From assembly GCA_000482145.1 (NCBI GenBank), contig AUXH01000202.1, positions 1 through 28,904 of the forward strand: a DNA stretch of 28,904 bases, given 5' to 3'. The notes under the pieces are model-generated. The model was not told where the DNA came from. It made no database searches and worked only from the letters and a program-made list of their open reading frames with translations. The stretch's first letter is position 1. Each line of letters begins with the position of its first letter. The translations under genes and the position numbers were made by a program. Positions 15,526 to 25,600 of this stretch are shown here, one piece after another. This DNA comes from Strigomonas culicis. Its lineage: Eukaryota; Euglenozoa; Kinetoplastea; Trypanosomatida; Trypanosomatidae.

Positions 15526-18294
15526 ATGCAGTCGCATGATAAGCGGCAGGACCCCAACAACTTTCTCTTCGCCGAGACGAGCAGCGACGACGGCGATGAC
15601 CGCAACTCCGCCTCCGTCATCGAGGCGGACTGGCAGTCACTGCAGCAGCAGCAGCACCAGCGCAACCTGCTGCAGGACCCGCGGGGGGTCGAGGCGCTCA
15701 CCGCCTACGCGCATCGGGTCGACCAGTACTTCAAGGAGAAGGGCGCGCTGCAGTACCAGAGCAGCCCGGTGGTGCCGACGCGGGAGGGCTTCTTCGCTCC
15801 CGCCCTCCTCGCCGGCCGGCCGCCGCTGCCGGCGCGCAGCCCGCCGGCTGGGAAAGCGGTGGGGCTGCGCGCGGAGGCGGACGGCATGGTGGTCAGCAGC
15901 GGCGCCGGCACGACCGCGGTGAACGTGTTCGACGCCGCGCCGGAGGGCGCCACCCACCGGTCGGGCCCGAAGGCGAAGAAGAAGAAAAGGAAGGAAAAGA
16001 GGGAGGAGGAGCAGCAGCTCAGTGCGTCGCCGCCATCCCCGCTGCGCCCGGCGACGGCCGCGAGCGCGGTGGACAGCGAGGACACGGCGCCGGCGCTGCG
16101 CCACGTGGACACGACCATCTACTTCCCGCGCGACCGCAGCCGCGAGGCGGGCAGCCCCACGCAGCCGTACGTGCCGGGGAGCTGCGCCGCGCCGCCGTCG
16201 CTGACGGAACAGCCCGCCACAAGCGCGCTCCCCGCGGTGCTCTCCCTCGAACAGATCAACCGCAGTCGCGAGGCGAGCGCGGCCACGACGACGGCGACGA
16301 CCACCACGGCGACGAGCACGGCGCCGCCGGAGGCCGGGGCGGCGTGGCGCGCGGGCGGCGGCGGTGTGCCCGCGCTGCGCTCGCACCTGTACTACGAGCA
16401 GGCGAACGGCGTGCTGGTCGACCACGCGCAGCACCAGCAGCGCCAGGCGCAGCAGCAGGAGCTGCAGCAGCAGCAGCGCGCCGCCGAGGCGCGGCGCGAG
16501 CTCGACCGCCGCCGCTGGGAGCGGCACCTCGGCCCCCGCGGCATCGGCGCGCGGCGCGGCGCGCGCGAGCGGACGGTGAGCGCGGCCGCGATGCGGCGGT
16601 GGAGCAGCCGCGCCGACGCCGCCGGCTACCGGCCCTTCCTTGTCCACGTCCTGCGCCAGCTCCACCGCCTCAACCTCTTCCTCAACGCCTTCGCGTGCGG
16701 CGCGGCGGTGCTGGTGCTCCTCCTCGTCACCATCAGCCGCCACGCGCCGATGGCCAACCTCATGGCCGTGACGCTCGTCAACGCGACGAGTGTGGACGCG
16801 GACTATGTCAACGGCACCACGCCGACGCTGGGCGAGCGCGGCACCAGCCTCGTCCTGTGGAGCAGCCCGTCGCCGCTCGCCGTCGTCACGACGCTGCTGT
16901 GCCGCTTCGACCCCGCCCTCTTCCTCGTCCTCGCCCTGCTGCTCGTCGTCACGACGCTCGTGCCGGTCGCCTGCGGCTTCGCGGACCGCCAGTGGCGCGA
17001 CGTGCGGCGCGGGCAGTGGTCGGCGCTGCTCGCCGGCGCGGCCGCGGCCGCGGAGGGGCGCGGCGCCGGCAGCGCAACGACGCTGCTGGACCTGCGCATG
17101 CAGGACGTGGGCCGGCACGTGGAGGCGGCGCTCGCCGCGCGCACCGCCAGCGAGGCCAACGCGCAGCCGCCGCCGGCCGGCGCGAAGCGGGGGGACTACC
17201 ACCTCGACCCGCGCGCGACCGCGCGGCTGACGACGGCCGCCTTCCGGCAGGAGCAGCGGCGGCAGGAGGCGGAAGCGATCGCGGCGGAGGACCGCGAGAA
17301 CCACAGCCCCAGCGTCACCTACCCCGGCGGCGGCGCGTACAGCCGGACGGCGCGCAGCTCCGTCGCGCCCGGCGCCGGGCCGCCGCTGGGCGCCTCCCTC
17401 ACGCTGGGCGCGCGCGACCACAGCCTCCCGTGGTCCCCGCGGCTGGGGGCGAGCGGCCGCTACGGCAGCGTGGACCCCGGCGTGATCGCTTCTGCCACGA
17501 GCTCGCCCAAGCGGCGGCCGACGCTCGCGAGCAGCGCGACGCTGGAGGCGCGCTACAGCCTCAGCACGCTGAACAGCCCCAGCAGCCAGGCGGACGCGGG
17601 CCGCGCGCGGCACGGCGCCAGCCTGGCGAGCACACTCACCGCCGCGGAGGGGCGCCTGTGCCGCCACAGCTACAGCAGCGAGGTGGGCGAGGAGGCGGAC
17701 AGCAGCGAGGGTGGCCACCGCCGCGGGGCCGCGGCCGCCCCCCACAGCCTCACGAAGAGCATCCACCAGGAGGTGAACCTGGAGGCCAACAACCGGCTCA
17801 CGCGCGTCAGCTTCGCGGTCGAGAGCTGGATGGCGCGCCACTGCCTCTTCCTGCTGTGCTGCGTCGGCCGCCGCAGCGACCGGCAGGCGGCGCTGCCACA
17901 CGCCGCGGTGGAGCCCACCCCCGCGCAGGACCGTGACATGCGGCGCCTGATGTACTACCACTACTACGTGGAGGTGGAGGGCTTTCACCTGCTCTTCCAG
18001 CCGCGGCTGTGGTGCCTCGTGTTGGTGCTGGCGCTCACCGTCGCGGAGCTCGCCGCGCTGGACCAGCAAGACCCCCTCGCGCTGCTCCTCGCACTCGAGA
18101 TGGGCGACGGGGCCGTCTATAACTTCTCCTTCGCGAGTGCGAACCGCACCGCGGCCGGCAGCGCCTACCCGGTCAGCCTCAGCGGGCAGGCGCAGGCAGC
18201 GTATCGGACGCGGGACGGGGGGCTGCTGTTGGGTCTGTTCGCCGCGCGCGCGGCGCTGCTCCTTCTGTCGTGGCTGCTGGACCTCTTCTTTTGA
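15526..18294 (+). CDS. Four-TM membrane protein with long disordered cytosolic regions, TMEM237-like architecture (922 aa)
   Basis: Residues 1-360 are disordered and polar, with a Lys/Arg-rich patch at about 150-160, Ser/Thr/Ala stretches and a Gln-rich coiled coil at about 300-325. Hydrophobic helices follow at about 386-405, 464-485, 828-848 and 900-922. Between TM1 and TM2 lie N-glycosylation sequons at Asn419 and Asn429; between TM3 and TM4 at Asn866 and Asn873. Between TM2 and TM3 is a hydrophilic Arg/Ser/Ala-rich region of about 340 residues without such clustering. This fits N-terminus, middle loop and C-terminus in the cytosol with two short lumenal or external loops. The arrangement (long disordered N-terminus, then four TMs ending near the C-terminus) resembles TMEM237-type ciliary transition-zone proteins, but similarity is weak and the big middle loop differs. 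It could equally be a kinetoplastid-specific membrane protein. The C-terminus ends inside TM4, with Asp-Leu-Phe-Phe. Confidence 0.8.
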   Translation: MQSHDKRQDPNNFLFAETSSDDGDDRNSASVIEADWQSLQQQQHQRNLLQDPRGVEALTAYAHRVDQYFKEKGALQYQSSPVVPTREGFFAPALLAGRPPLPARSPPAGKAVGLRAEADGMVVSSGAGTTAVNVFDAAPEGATHRSGPKAKKKKRKEKREEEQQLSASPPSPLRPATAASAVDSEDTAPALRHVDTTIYFPRDRSREAGSPTQPYVPGSCAAPPSLTEQPATSALPAVLSLEQINRSREASAATTTATTTTATSTAPPEAGAAWRAGGGGVPALRSHLYYEQANGVLVDHAQHQQRQAQQQELQQQQRAAEARRELDRRRWERHLGPRGIGARRGARERTVSAAAMRRWSSRADAAGYRPFLVHVLRQLHRLNLFLNAFACGAAVLVLLLVTISRHAPMANLMAVTLVNATSVDADYVNGTTPTLGERGTSLVLWSSPSPLAVVTTLLCRFDPALFLVLALLLVVTTLVPVACGFADRQWRDVRRGQWSALLAGAAAAAEGRGAGSATTLLDLRMQDVGRHVEAALAARTASEANAQPPPAGAKRGDYHLDPRATARLTTAAFRQEQRRQEAEAIAAEDRENHSPSVTYPGGGAYSRTARSSVAPGAGPPLGASLTLGARDHSLPWSPRLGASGRYGSVDPGVIASATSSPKRRPTLASSATLEARYSLSTLNSPSSQADAGRARHGASLASTLTAAEGRLCRHSYSSEVGEEADSSEGGHRRGAAAAPHSLTKSIHQEVNLEANNRLTRVSFAVESWMARHCLFLLCCVGRRSDRQAALPHAAVEPTPAQDRDMRRLMYYHYYVEVEGFHLLFQPRLWCLVLVLALTVAELAALDQQDPLALLLALEMGDGAVYNFSFASANRTAAGSAYPVSLSGQAQAAYRTRDGGLLLGLFAARAALLLLSWLLDLFF

Positions 18295-18780
18295 GCCTCA
18301 CCATGAGGTTGTATATACTATATTTATATAGAGAAGGGGAAAGAGACTCCCCCTTCTTTTAGATGTGCTTTAAAAAAAAAAGATATTATGAACCATAACG
18401 ATAATAGTAATAGCAGTAGTGATTGTCTGTGTGTGGCCGTGTTTCGTTTCTTCCTCTGTGAACGTCCAGGCATGCACCTTTTTCTCCCTCTCTGCCTCTT
18501 CCGATATCTGAATGTGCTTTGTTTTTCAACCAAAAGTGCTTAGACGATTTTTTTTCTCCGTAAAAAGAGAGAATCGACCACTTTAAACGACACAAAAGCA
18601 TTTTAACTATTCGAACAAAACGATAGAAATCTTTTGTTCGGTTAGCTTTCCCTCATATAATTCTCCTTTAAAAACTCTTTTTTTTTTTGCTCTTCAGTGT
18701 GGTTGGTTTCACTGTTGTGATCTAAGAGCAGAAAAAAAAAGACCAAAAGGAGATTCTAAGAAGACATTTTTAATTCTAAC
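18295..18780. other. Intergenic spacer, no gene seen
   Basis: AT-rich 3' UTR and spacer containing several T and A homopolymers (for example 18371-18381, 18549-18556, 18679-18690). Minus-strand short frames are low-complexity and not supported by codon bias. No structured RNA was recognised. Confidence 0.55.
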
Positions 18781-18861
18781 TTATTTTTTTTCTTTTTTTG
18801 TTTTGTTGTTTGTTTGTCTTTCGCTTTTTCCCTACCTTTGGCAAAAAAAAAAAACGTTCAG
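18781..18861 (+). promoter_or_regulatory. Probable trans-splicing signal for the gene at 19083
   Basis: A T-dominated tract at about 18781-18838 is followed by a 12-A run and ACGTTCAG, with AG at 18860-18861. The 5' UTR would be about 221 nt, A-rich towards the end, and free of ATG triplets up to 19083. Confidence 0.65.
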
Positions 18862-19082
18862 AAGAATAGAGCGCTTCTTATTAGCCAAGTGCTTGATTAA
18901 GGCGCTGTAAAGACCTGCTAGTGTGTGAGAGCAGAAAGGCAAAAGAAAAAAAGAAACACCTAATTATTCAGACAACCGGGGGAGGGAATCATAATAGCTT
19001 AACTTAGTTGCCATTAAAATAAATAAATAATAATTAAATTATTTAAACGCATTGACTATAATATATATACATTAACAGAACT

Positions 19083-19327
19083 ATGGCGAGCTACTCCAGT
19101 ATAGAGCTGGTCATCCAGTACTATGCAAAGACCCGCTTCACGGTCCCCATCGCCCTCTCCGCCGCGGCGCCCATGGCACGTCTCGCGGTCGAGTTCAGCG
19201 AGAACGGGTACTACCCCGGGGAGCTCCGCCTGCGGTCGCGCCTCAGCGTGAACGAGAACAACCCCACCAAGGTGCAGGACGACAACATCTTCCAGCGGCG
19301 CGCGGCCCCGCTCGCCTCACACACCCA

Positions 19328-19367
<40 letters not shown>

Positions 19368-21512
19368 CTGAAGGGGGAGGAGCGCACGAACGGCGTGAGC
19401 AACAACCGCGGGCAGAAGACCAGTCTGACCACCACCACCAACCAGCGCCAGGACTCGGACGCCTTCGCGCGCTCGGGGCGCCCCTCCGACAAGGCGACTC
19501 CCACTACCGGGGACGAGGGTCTCGGCGGCAACGGCTTTCTCGCCTTCGAGAAGACGGACCTGAGCGCGCTGCCGGAGAGCGTCGCCGACATGCCGGCGAA
19601 GAAGCCTAAGACCATGATGGAGAGCCGCTGGAACGCCAGCAGCACGCAGTTCCTCGACGACCTCAGCGACGACGACGAGGATGACCAGCTCGGCGGCACG
19701 AAGAGCACCACGGCGCAGCGGCCGCCGCCGCCGCACCGGCGCAAGCGCGCGGCCAAGGCGGCGGAGGCACCGGCCGAGACCGCCGCGGCGGACGACGCAC
19801 CGCCGCCGGCCGAGGTGCTGTCCGACGCCCTCGAGGACTCGCAGAGCGACAAGGACGTCTTCTCCCTCGGCTTCCCCCAGCTGGGCCGCAAGGAGCTGGA
19901 TAGGCCCGCCGCGCGCCACCGCATGAACAGCGGCGACAAGGGAGCGAAGGAGCACGCGAACCGGTTCAGCGACCCCTACGCGGCGGCGGGCGGCAGCAGG
20001 CCGCTGATCGACCGGGACATGCCACCCGCGGTCGCGGCCGCGACCGCGGACGGGTTCTCCTCGAAGCCCAACCTGGGGGTGAGCCACAGCAGCGGCGAGG
20101 CGAGGCGCCCCATGGCGGCGAGTAATCTCGACGGCAGCCCCAATACCCACTGCGGCTACGACTCGAGCGACGACGCGGCGGATGAAAGCGGCGCCAGCGG
20201 CGGCTTCCAATTCGGTGGGAACAACTCGTCCCTCGACGACGGGCTGCGCGGCATCGCGCGCCACGCCCACAGCATCAGCGGCCGGCGCAGCCTCACGGAC
20301 AACGTGGAGCCGAGCGGGGGCCTCATCCACCTCCTCTCCTCCAGCGTGCCGAGCGCATCGCGGACGCCGGAGGTGGTGACCTTCCCGGTGACGCCCGGGA
20401 ACGTGGCCGAGATCGCGAGCAACGCGTCGACGGCGCACGACGAGCTCCTCCCACGCACCCAGTCGGAGGACGACGAGGACGTGGGGCTCTACCGCCGCAT
20501 CACCGTCTACGGCACCCTCAACCGGCTACCCGTCATGCTGGACGTCATGTCGTGGTGGCTGCTGCGCGGCCCGGCGCCGATCCCGCTCTGCATCGTCAGC
20601 TCGGACATGACCGGTGGGGTGGTGCTCTACGACGTGCCGGTGCTGCGGCTGCTGCGCACCTCCCTCAACTTCTCCGGCTGCGACGGCATCACAGCACTGC
20701 TGCTGCACGAAGAGGGCGAGGGCAGCACGACCGCCGCCGCGATCGCGGTCAACGCCTCCCACAACGATAGCGTGCTCGCGCACGACGTGAAGGTGGAAGA
20801 GCTGGTGATCAGTGAGTGCACGGACGTCACAGACGTGTCGTTCCTGCGCTACACTCCGAACCTCTGCCGCCTGGACGCGTCCTTCATCAACCTCAGCACG
20901 TCTCTGCAGTGCCTCAGCTGCTGCACGAACATGCGTGAGCTGCACTTTGTCTTCTGCAAGGGCGAGGGCACCCACGCGCTGCCGGCGCTCGCGTCGATGC
21001 CGCACCTGCAGCTGCTGAACATGTCCAACAGCAACCTCCGCGCGCTCCCCGCCGACCTCCACGCCTGCCGCGAGCTGCTCGTCATCGACTTCTCCTACTG
21101 CCGCGAGCTGACCGACGCAAGCTCACTCAGCCACCTGCGCGCCCTCAGCCGCCTCAACATTGCGGGGACGAATCTGACCAGTGTCGACTTCCTGCACAAC
21201 GTGCGCTCCCTCACGGTGCTCTCTGTCGCGAGCTGCAAGAAGCTGCGCACCGTCGCACCGCTCGCCGGGCTGCCGCGGCTGCGCGACCTCGACGGCAGCT
21301 TCAGCAGCGTGGAGACGATAGGCGCGCTGGCGCGCTGCCCGTGTCTGCGCAAGGTCGACTTCCGATCGTGCCCGCTCCACACCGACGCGGTGGACGAGCT
21401 CGAGACGATGGGCGTCAAGTACGTGCACGTCGGTCGCCTGAGCCTCTCCACCAGCGGTGAGTTCGATTTCAGTGACTCCATGGATAATAACAGCTCCGCA
21501 GAAGAAGCATAA
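19083..21512 (+). CDS. Leucine-rich repeat protein (809 aa)
   Basis: The C-terminal third (about residues 570-785) holds roughly nine leucine-rich repeats of 22-25 residues with the pattern L-x-x-L-x-h-S/N-x-C/N-x-h. Several repeats end the strand with Cys, as in cysteine-containing LRRs. LRR arrays form curved solenoids that bind partner proteins. A globular segment of about 467-565 with hydrophobic and Trp-Trp-containing text precedes the repeats. The N-terminus (about 1-75) is non-repetitive and probably folded. Between them, residues of about 80-460 are disordered, with a run of ten Asp (85-94), acidic Ser/Asp clusters and basic Lys/Arg patches. There is no signal peptide, membrane helix or catalytic domain. 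It is best read as an intracellular adaptor. The family of LRR proteins is large in kinetoplastids, so no specific orthologue is claimed. The start is the first ATG after the acceptor. Confidence 0.88.
19335..19364 (+). repeat. (GAC)10 trinucleotide repeat encoding poly-Asp
   Basis: Ten in-frame GAC codons encode Asp85-Asp94 of the LRR protein. A pure codon repeat without GAT synonyms points to recent slippage expansion and probable length variation between strains. Confidence 0.95.
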
Positions 21513-22521
21513 TCGTCTAACTCCTCCTCTTTCAATCTCTGGAATACGTCTGTCTCTTTCATGTTTTGTTTCCCACCTCGATCTTCTCTTTTTTCTAATT
21601 GTTTCTTGCATCCTACACTTGTTGTTTTGCTTTTTTGTTTATGTGGGTGTGGGTGTGGGTGTGGGTGTGGGTGTGGGTGTGGGTGTGGGTGTGCGTGTGC
21701 GTGTGCGTGTGGGTGTGGGTGTTGGTGTGCGTGTGGGTGGGTGGGTGTTTGGGTAATCCGTTGGGGTTCTTTTACACATTTAATAATTATTTTTTTTTAT
21801 TGATGTTGTCAGATCATCGCAACAGAATGATGACGTGAAAAACAAAAAAACTTAATTGTTTTTTCTTTTGTATATATATATATACGATTTACATTAAATA
21901 CTTACTAAGGTTTTAATAGGCTGCGCGGCTCCCTTTGATTTCTACCATTAACTAACATTCAAGTGTAGGTGGGTGTTGGATGGCAAACGATGTGCACGCG
22001 GCAGACCAAAAAAAAAACTGTTTAATCAACGTGTCTGTATAGAAGTACACAGATAATAATAAGACAATTCATATAAGTAAAAGAACAAAAAAAAAAGAGA
22101 GAAGTCATTTCTCCATTTTGCTATGCACGTGAATTCATCTATTGTGAATGACGGAGGGTGCACAATGCTATGTTACAGTATTATGCAGTGTTTTTTTTTT
22201 GTCAGTATTTGAGTATTTCTCCTCCTTCCTTCTCCGCTCCGGTGTGGGTGTTCTCATTGGTAACTAGTGTTGTAGAAAAAGGGGAAAAGGGGAGTTAGTG
22301 AAACAGCTTTATATATTATTTGCATATAAAGAAAGAGTTTGTGTTGACATTTACACAGATATTTTTGTTCATTCTTTTTACCGTTGTCGTCTTTGCAATC
22401 ACTAGTTTTGCTTGTGTGTGTGTGTATAAGTGTATTTTGTGTTTTTGCTGTTTTAATCCTGACTTGTTCTGTTTTGTTTTGTTTTTTCTAAATATTCTAA
22501 AAACTTATATACAGCGCAATC
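21513..22521. other. Long spacer with G-rich repeat, no gene seen
   Basis: This covers the 3' UTR of the LRR gene and the spacer. It contains the (GGGTGT)n tract at 21643-21755, T and A homopolymers, a short TA run at about 21871-21885 and unremarkable AT-rich sequence up to 22521. Frames through the G-rich tract are tandem-repeat artefacts. No tRNA or snoRNA was recognised. Confidence 0.6.
21643..21755 (+). repeat. (GGGTGT)n G-rich microsatellite with variant units
   Basis: GGG triplets are spaced every six bases from 21645 to 21689 (eight in succession), then GTGCGT variants, then more GGGTGT and GTGGGTGGGTGGG units to about 21753. On the + strand, and hence in the RNA, this is a series of G3 tracts with three-base loops, sufficient in principle for G-quadruplex formation. 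It is not the TTAGGG telomere repeat. Confidence 0.92.
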
Positions 22522-22570
22522 CTTTTTTGTTTGTCATTGTTGGATTCCGCCGTTTCTTCCTTCTAATTAG
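22522..22570 (+). promoter_or_regulatory. Probable trans-splicing signal for the gene at 22627
   Basis: Pyrimidine-rich sequence at about 22522-22565 ends in CTAATTAG with AG at 22569-22570, giving a 5' UTR of about 56 nt with no ATG. The UTR contains a GT repeat (about 22599-22617) just before the start codon. Confidence 0.65.
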
Positions 22571-22626
22571 TACACCTCTCTTTACTCTTAATATCGTTTG
22601 TGTGTGTGTGCGTGTGTTTGTTTGAC

Positions 22627-25600
22627 ATGAGCAAGACGAATGCACCCACCGGCGGCCCGCCCGCCCCGCCCGCGCAGGGCTTCCCTGCCGTGCTGCCAGA
22701 CGCACACAGCGGCGCCGCCGCGGGCGCCTACCCGACGCGCGCGCTGGACACACAGAAGCAGCGACTACTCTTCTTCGGCGGTGTGCCCGGCGCCGCCGGG
22801 CACACCGCCGCGCCGCAGGAAGCGAAGGCGGCCGCGGCGCCGTCCCGCCACCATGTGCTGTTGGGCGGCGCGGGCACGCAGGGCGGCGCCTGCGTCGTGC
22901 ACCTGCCGTACCACCACCACCCGCCTGACACGCGCACCGCAGCCGACGCGTCCACGAGCGGCACCGCCGCGACGAGCAAGGCGTCGACCGACGGGAATAG
23001 CAGCAGCAAGACCTCGGCCGCGACGAAGAACTACAACACCCCCTTTGTCATCACGCGCCATCACGGCGGGGGCGAGGCCGGGGAGGACAAGAAGAGCCGC
23101 AAGAGCAAGCAGAAGGCCGGGAGGGAGCACCGCCACCACCACCACCACCACCGGCACCAGGGCAGCGCCAGTGGCTCGGCCACGCGCAGCCCACAGACGG
23201 AGCGCGAGGACGACGTGGTCTCCGCGCAGACGGCGCCGGGCTCCGAGACGAGCAAACAGTCGTACCACTTCCCCCACAGCTCCAGCGGCGAGCTGCCGTC
23301 CGACGCGGAGGCCGGCGGCGCGCGGGCGGTGGACGAGGCCGGCCGCGCCGCCGTCAAGGCCTTCCAGCGGCGCAGCAAGGTGAAGAGCTACGACGACATG
23401 GAGCACGTCCTGGCGGAACCCCCGCGCACCGCGAGCCCGCTGGGGCTGCAGCAGCAGCAGCAGCAGCAGCCTGTGCCCGTCCCGGCGGCGGCGCCGGCCG
23501 CCCCTCTCTTTCTGGCGTCCCCGGAGCTGCGCTGCGCGCAGGACGGCAACAGCCAGCTCTCGCCGCTGGACACGCCGCAGGCGGCCGCGGCGGCCCCCGT
23601 GGCGACCTGCACAAAGGCGCTCCTGTCGCCGGTGCTACTGCCGGGCGCGGCGCCGCACGTCGCGGCCGCGAGCCACTTCGACAAGCCGCTACTGACACAC
23701 GCCCACGCGACGGCGGCCGCCGCACGGCCGGCCTTCACACAGCCACAGCAGCCGCGCGGCGCGGAGGGCGGCACCGGCGCCGCACCCACGAACAAGGCGA
23801 TGGAGAGGTTCATGAAGCTGTACGGGGACGAGCCGGTGGAGCGCACGCGGCAGGACCAGCTCGTCGCCCCGAAGGCCAGCGCGCTCGACGCCAACTCGCT
23901 CGACGAGAACAGCAACGCCTACTCCCTCATGGTGTCCAACGAGCCCTCGGAACAGGGGGACGCTGCGGAGCGGGGGGAGCGCACGCCGCCGCCGGCGCAC
24001 CGGCGCGCCGCGGACATGGGCATCGCGGGGCTCGTGCCGCCCGCCGCGGGGCCCGCGCCGGCGCTGCCCGACGCGCACACGATCACGCAGGAGCGGCTGC
24101 AGCTGCTGCGCGACACGAGTGGGCGGATGCAGCGCGCCTACACCAGCACCGACGCGTCCGCCGCGCTGCTGACCGCGCACGACGGCGACCGCGCGCTCCG
24201 GCAGGCGCTCGGCACGCTGTCGACGCCGTGCCGCTCCGGCACGACCAGCAGCCCCATGTCGCCGCCGACGCGCGATGCGCAGACGCGCGCGGCGTCCTTC
24301 GGCGACGGGCCGCCGGGGGCCGCCGCGCCGACGGACGGCGCGGCGGCGGCGAAGGCAGGGCGCCGCCCGAGCCGCGAGGAGGTGGCGGAGCGGCTGCCGT
24401 CCCCGCCGCCGATGGTGGGCTCCTTCCGCGTCGACGGCAGCCTCGGCTCCGTGCCGATGGGCGCGTCCGCGACGCAGCTGCCGGCGCGCAGCATGAGTGT
24501 GATGCCCGACGCGAACCTGAGCTTCCTGGGCCCGCTGCGCCGCGCGACGACCTTCTCCGCCGCCCCGCCGGGCGCCTCCTTCGCGCGCCCGGCGCTCGAC
24601 CCGCTCGCCTCGTCCGTGCTGAAGCAACAGAACTGCGCGGCCCTCGTCGCGGAGCTCGAGCGGCGCCGCGAGAGGCTCAAGCGGCAGCTGGCGCAGCTAC
24701 AGAAGGAGGCGACCGCCACGAACACCTTCGCGCTCGTGCGCTCCAGCAACGCCTCGCAGCTGCAGATCCTCCTGCGGGAGCGGCTATGTAACGTGAACGA
24801 CCGCGACTATAACGGCTGCACGGCGCTGCACGTCGCGGCGGGGGAGGGCAACCTCGCGATTGTGCGCGTGCTGCTCTCCTTTGGCGCGGACGTCACGGCG
24901 ACGGATAAGAGCGGCCGCACGCCGCTCGACTGCGCGGCCAGCAACCGCCACGGCAGCGTCGCGCGCTACCTCCTCACCGTCATCCGCAACAAACAGCTCT
25001 GCAGGCACGACCAGGCGCTCTTCACCCCCTCGCAGAGCACGGCGTCGCCGCCGATGGCCGCGCTGCAGCGGATGGGCTCGGCGGAGGCCCACGCGAACGC
25101 GCGCGGGCCGTCGCTCGATACGGCCGGCGAGCGCACCCCGCTGGCCCCGAACGACACCTTCTCCTTCGACCAGCAGCTGTCGCCGCTGCTGCGGCCGCAG
25201 TGGCGGCCGGGCGAGCGCAGCCCCGGCAGCGCCATGTCACACGCCGACCTTCACGGGTCGGGCCACGTGGGCGGCGCCCGCGCCGGCTTCTCGGAGGGCG
25301 CCAGCCTCGACATGGTGGCGCCCCAGCCCTTCCTCGCGGACCAACCGCCGCAGCGGCCGCCGCCGCCGCCGACGCGGCTGCGGCCGAGCAGCAACCTGAA
25401 CGTCACGAACATCAGCAGCAACAGCGTCAGCCGCCACCAGAACGCGCCGAGCTTCTACGCGGACGTCGGGATGCAGACACTCGAGGACTACCAGCGGCTC
25501 GCGGAGGTGTGCACCGCGATGCCCTTCCTGCAGCCCAAGGCGCCGCTGCTGCCGTCGATGGAGCAGGCGGCCGCACAGATGCAGGCGAATAGCAGCTTCA

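Noticed and set aside
15637..18069. An 810-codon minus-strand frame inside the four-TM gene
   Set aside because: Arg/Ala/Val-rich shadow on the antisense strand with no domain. The + strand frame shows membrane helices and sequons with coherent topology.
21643..21755. Possible internal telomeric repeat
   Set aside because: The unit is GGGTGT with GTGCGT variants, not TTAGGG, and it is flanked by normal genes in one direction.
21457..21838. Several overlapping + strand frames through the G-rich repeat with Val/Gly/Trp or Cys/Gly repeats
   Set aside because: They are translations of the tandem (GGGTGT)n repeat in three frames and begin within the end of the LRR gene or its UTR.
22600..22626. 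Upstream extension of the PFK-2-like frame from a GTG at 22600
   Set aside because: The extension is made of GT-repeat codons without an ATG. The acceptor at 22569-22570 and the first ATG at 22627 fit a eukaryotic start.
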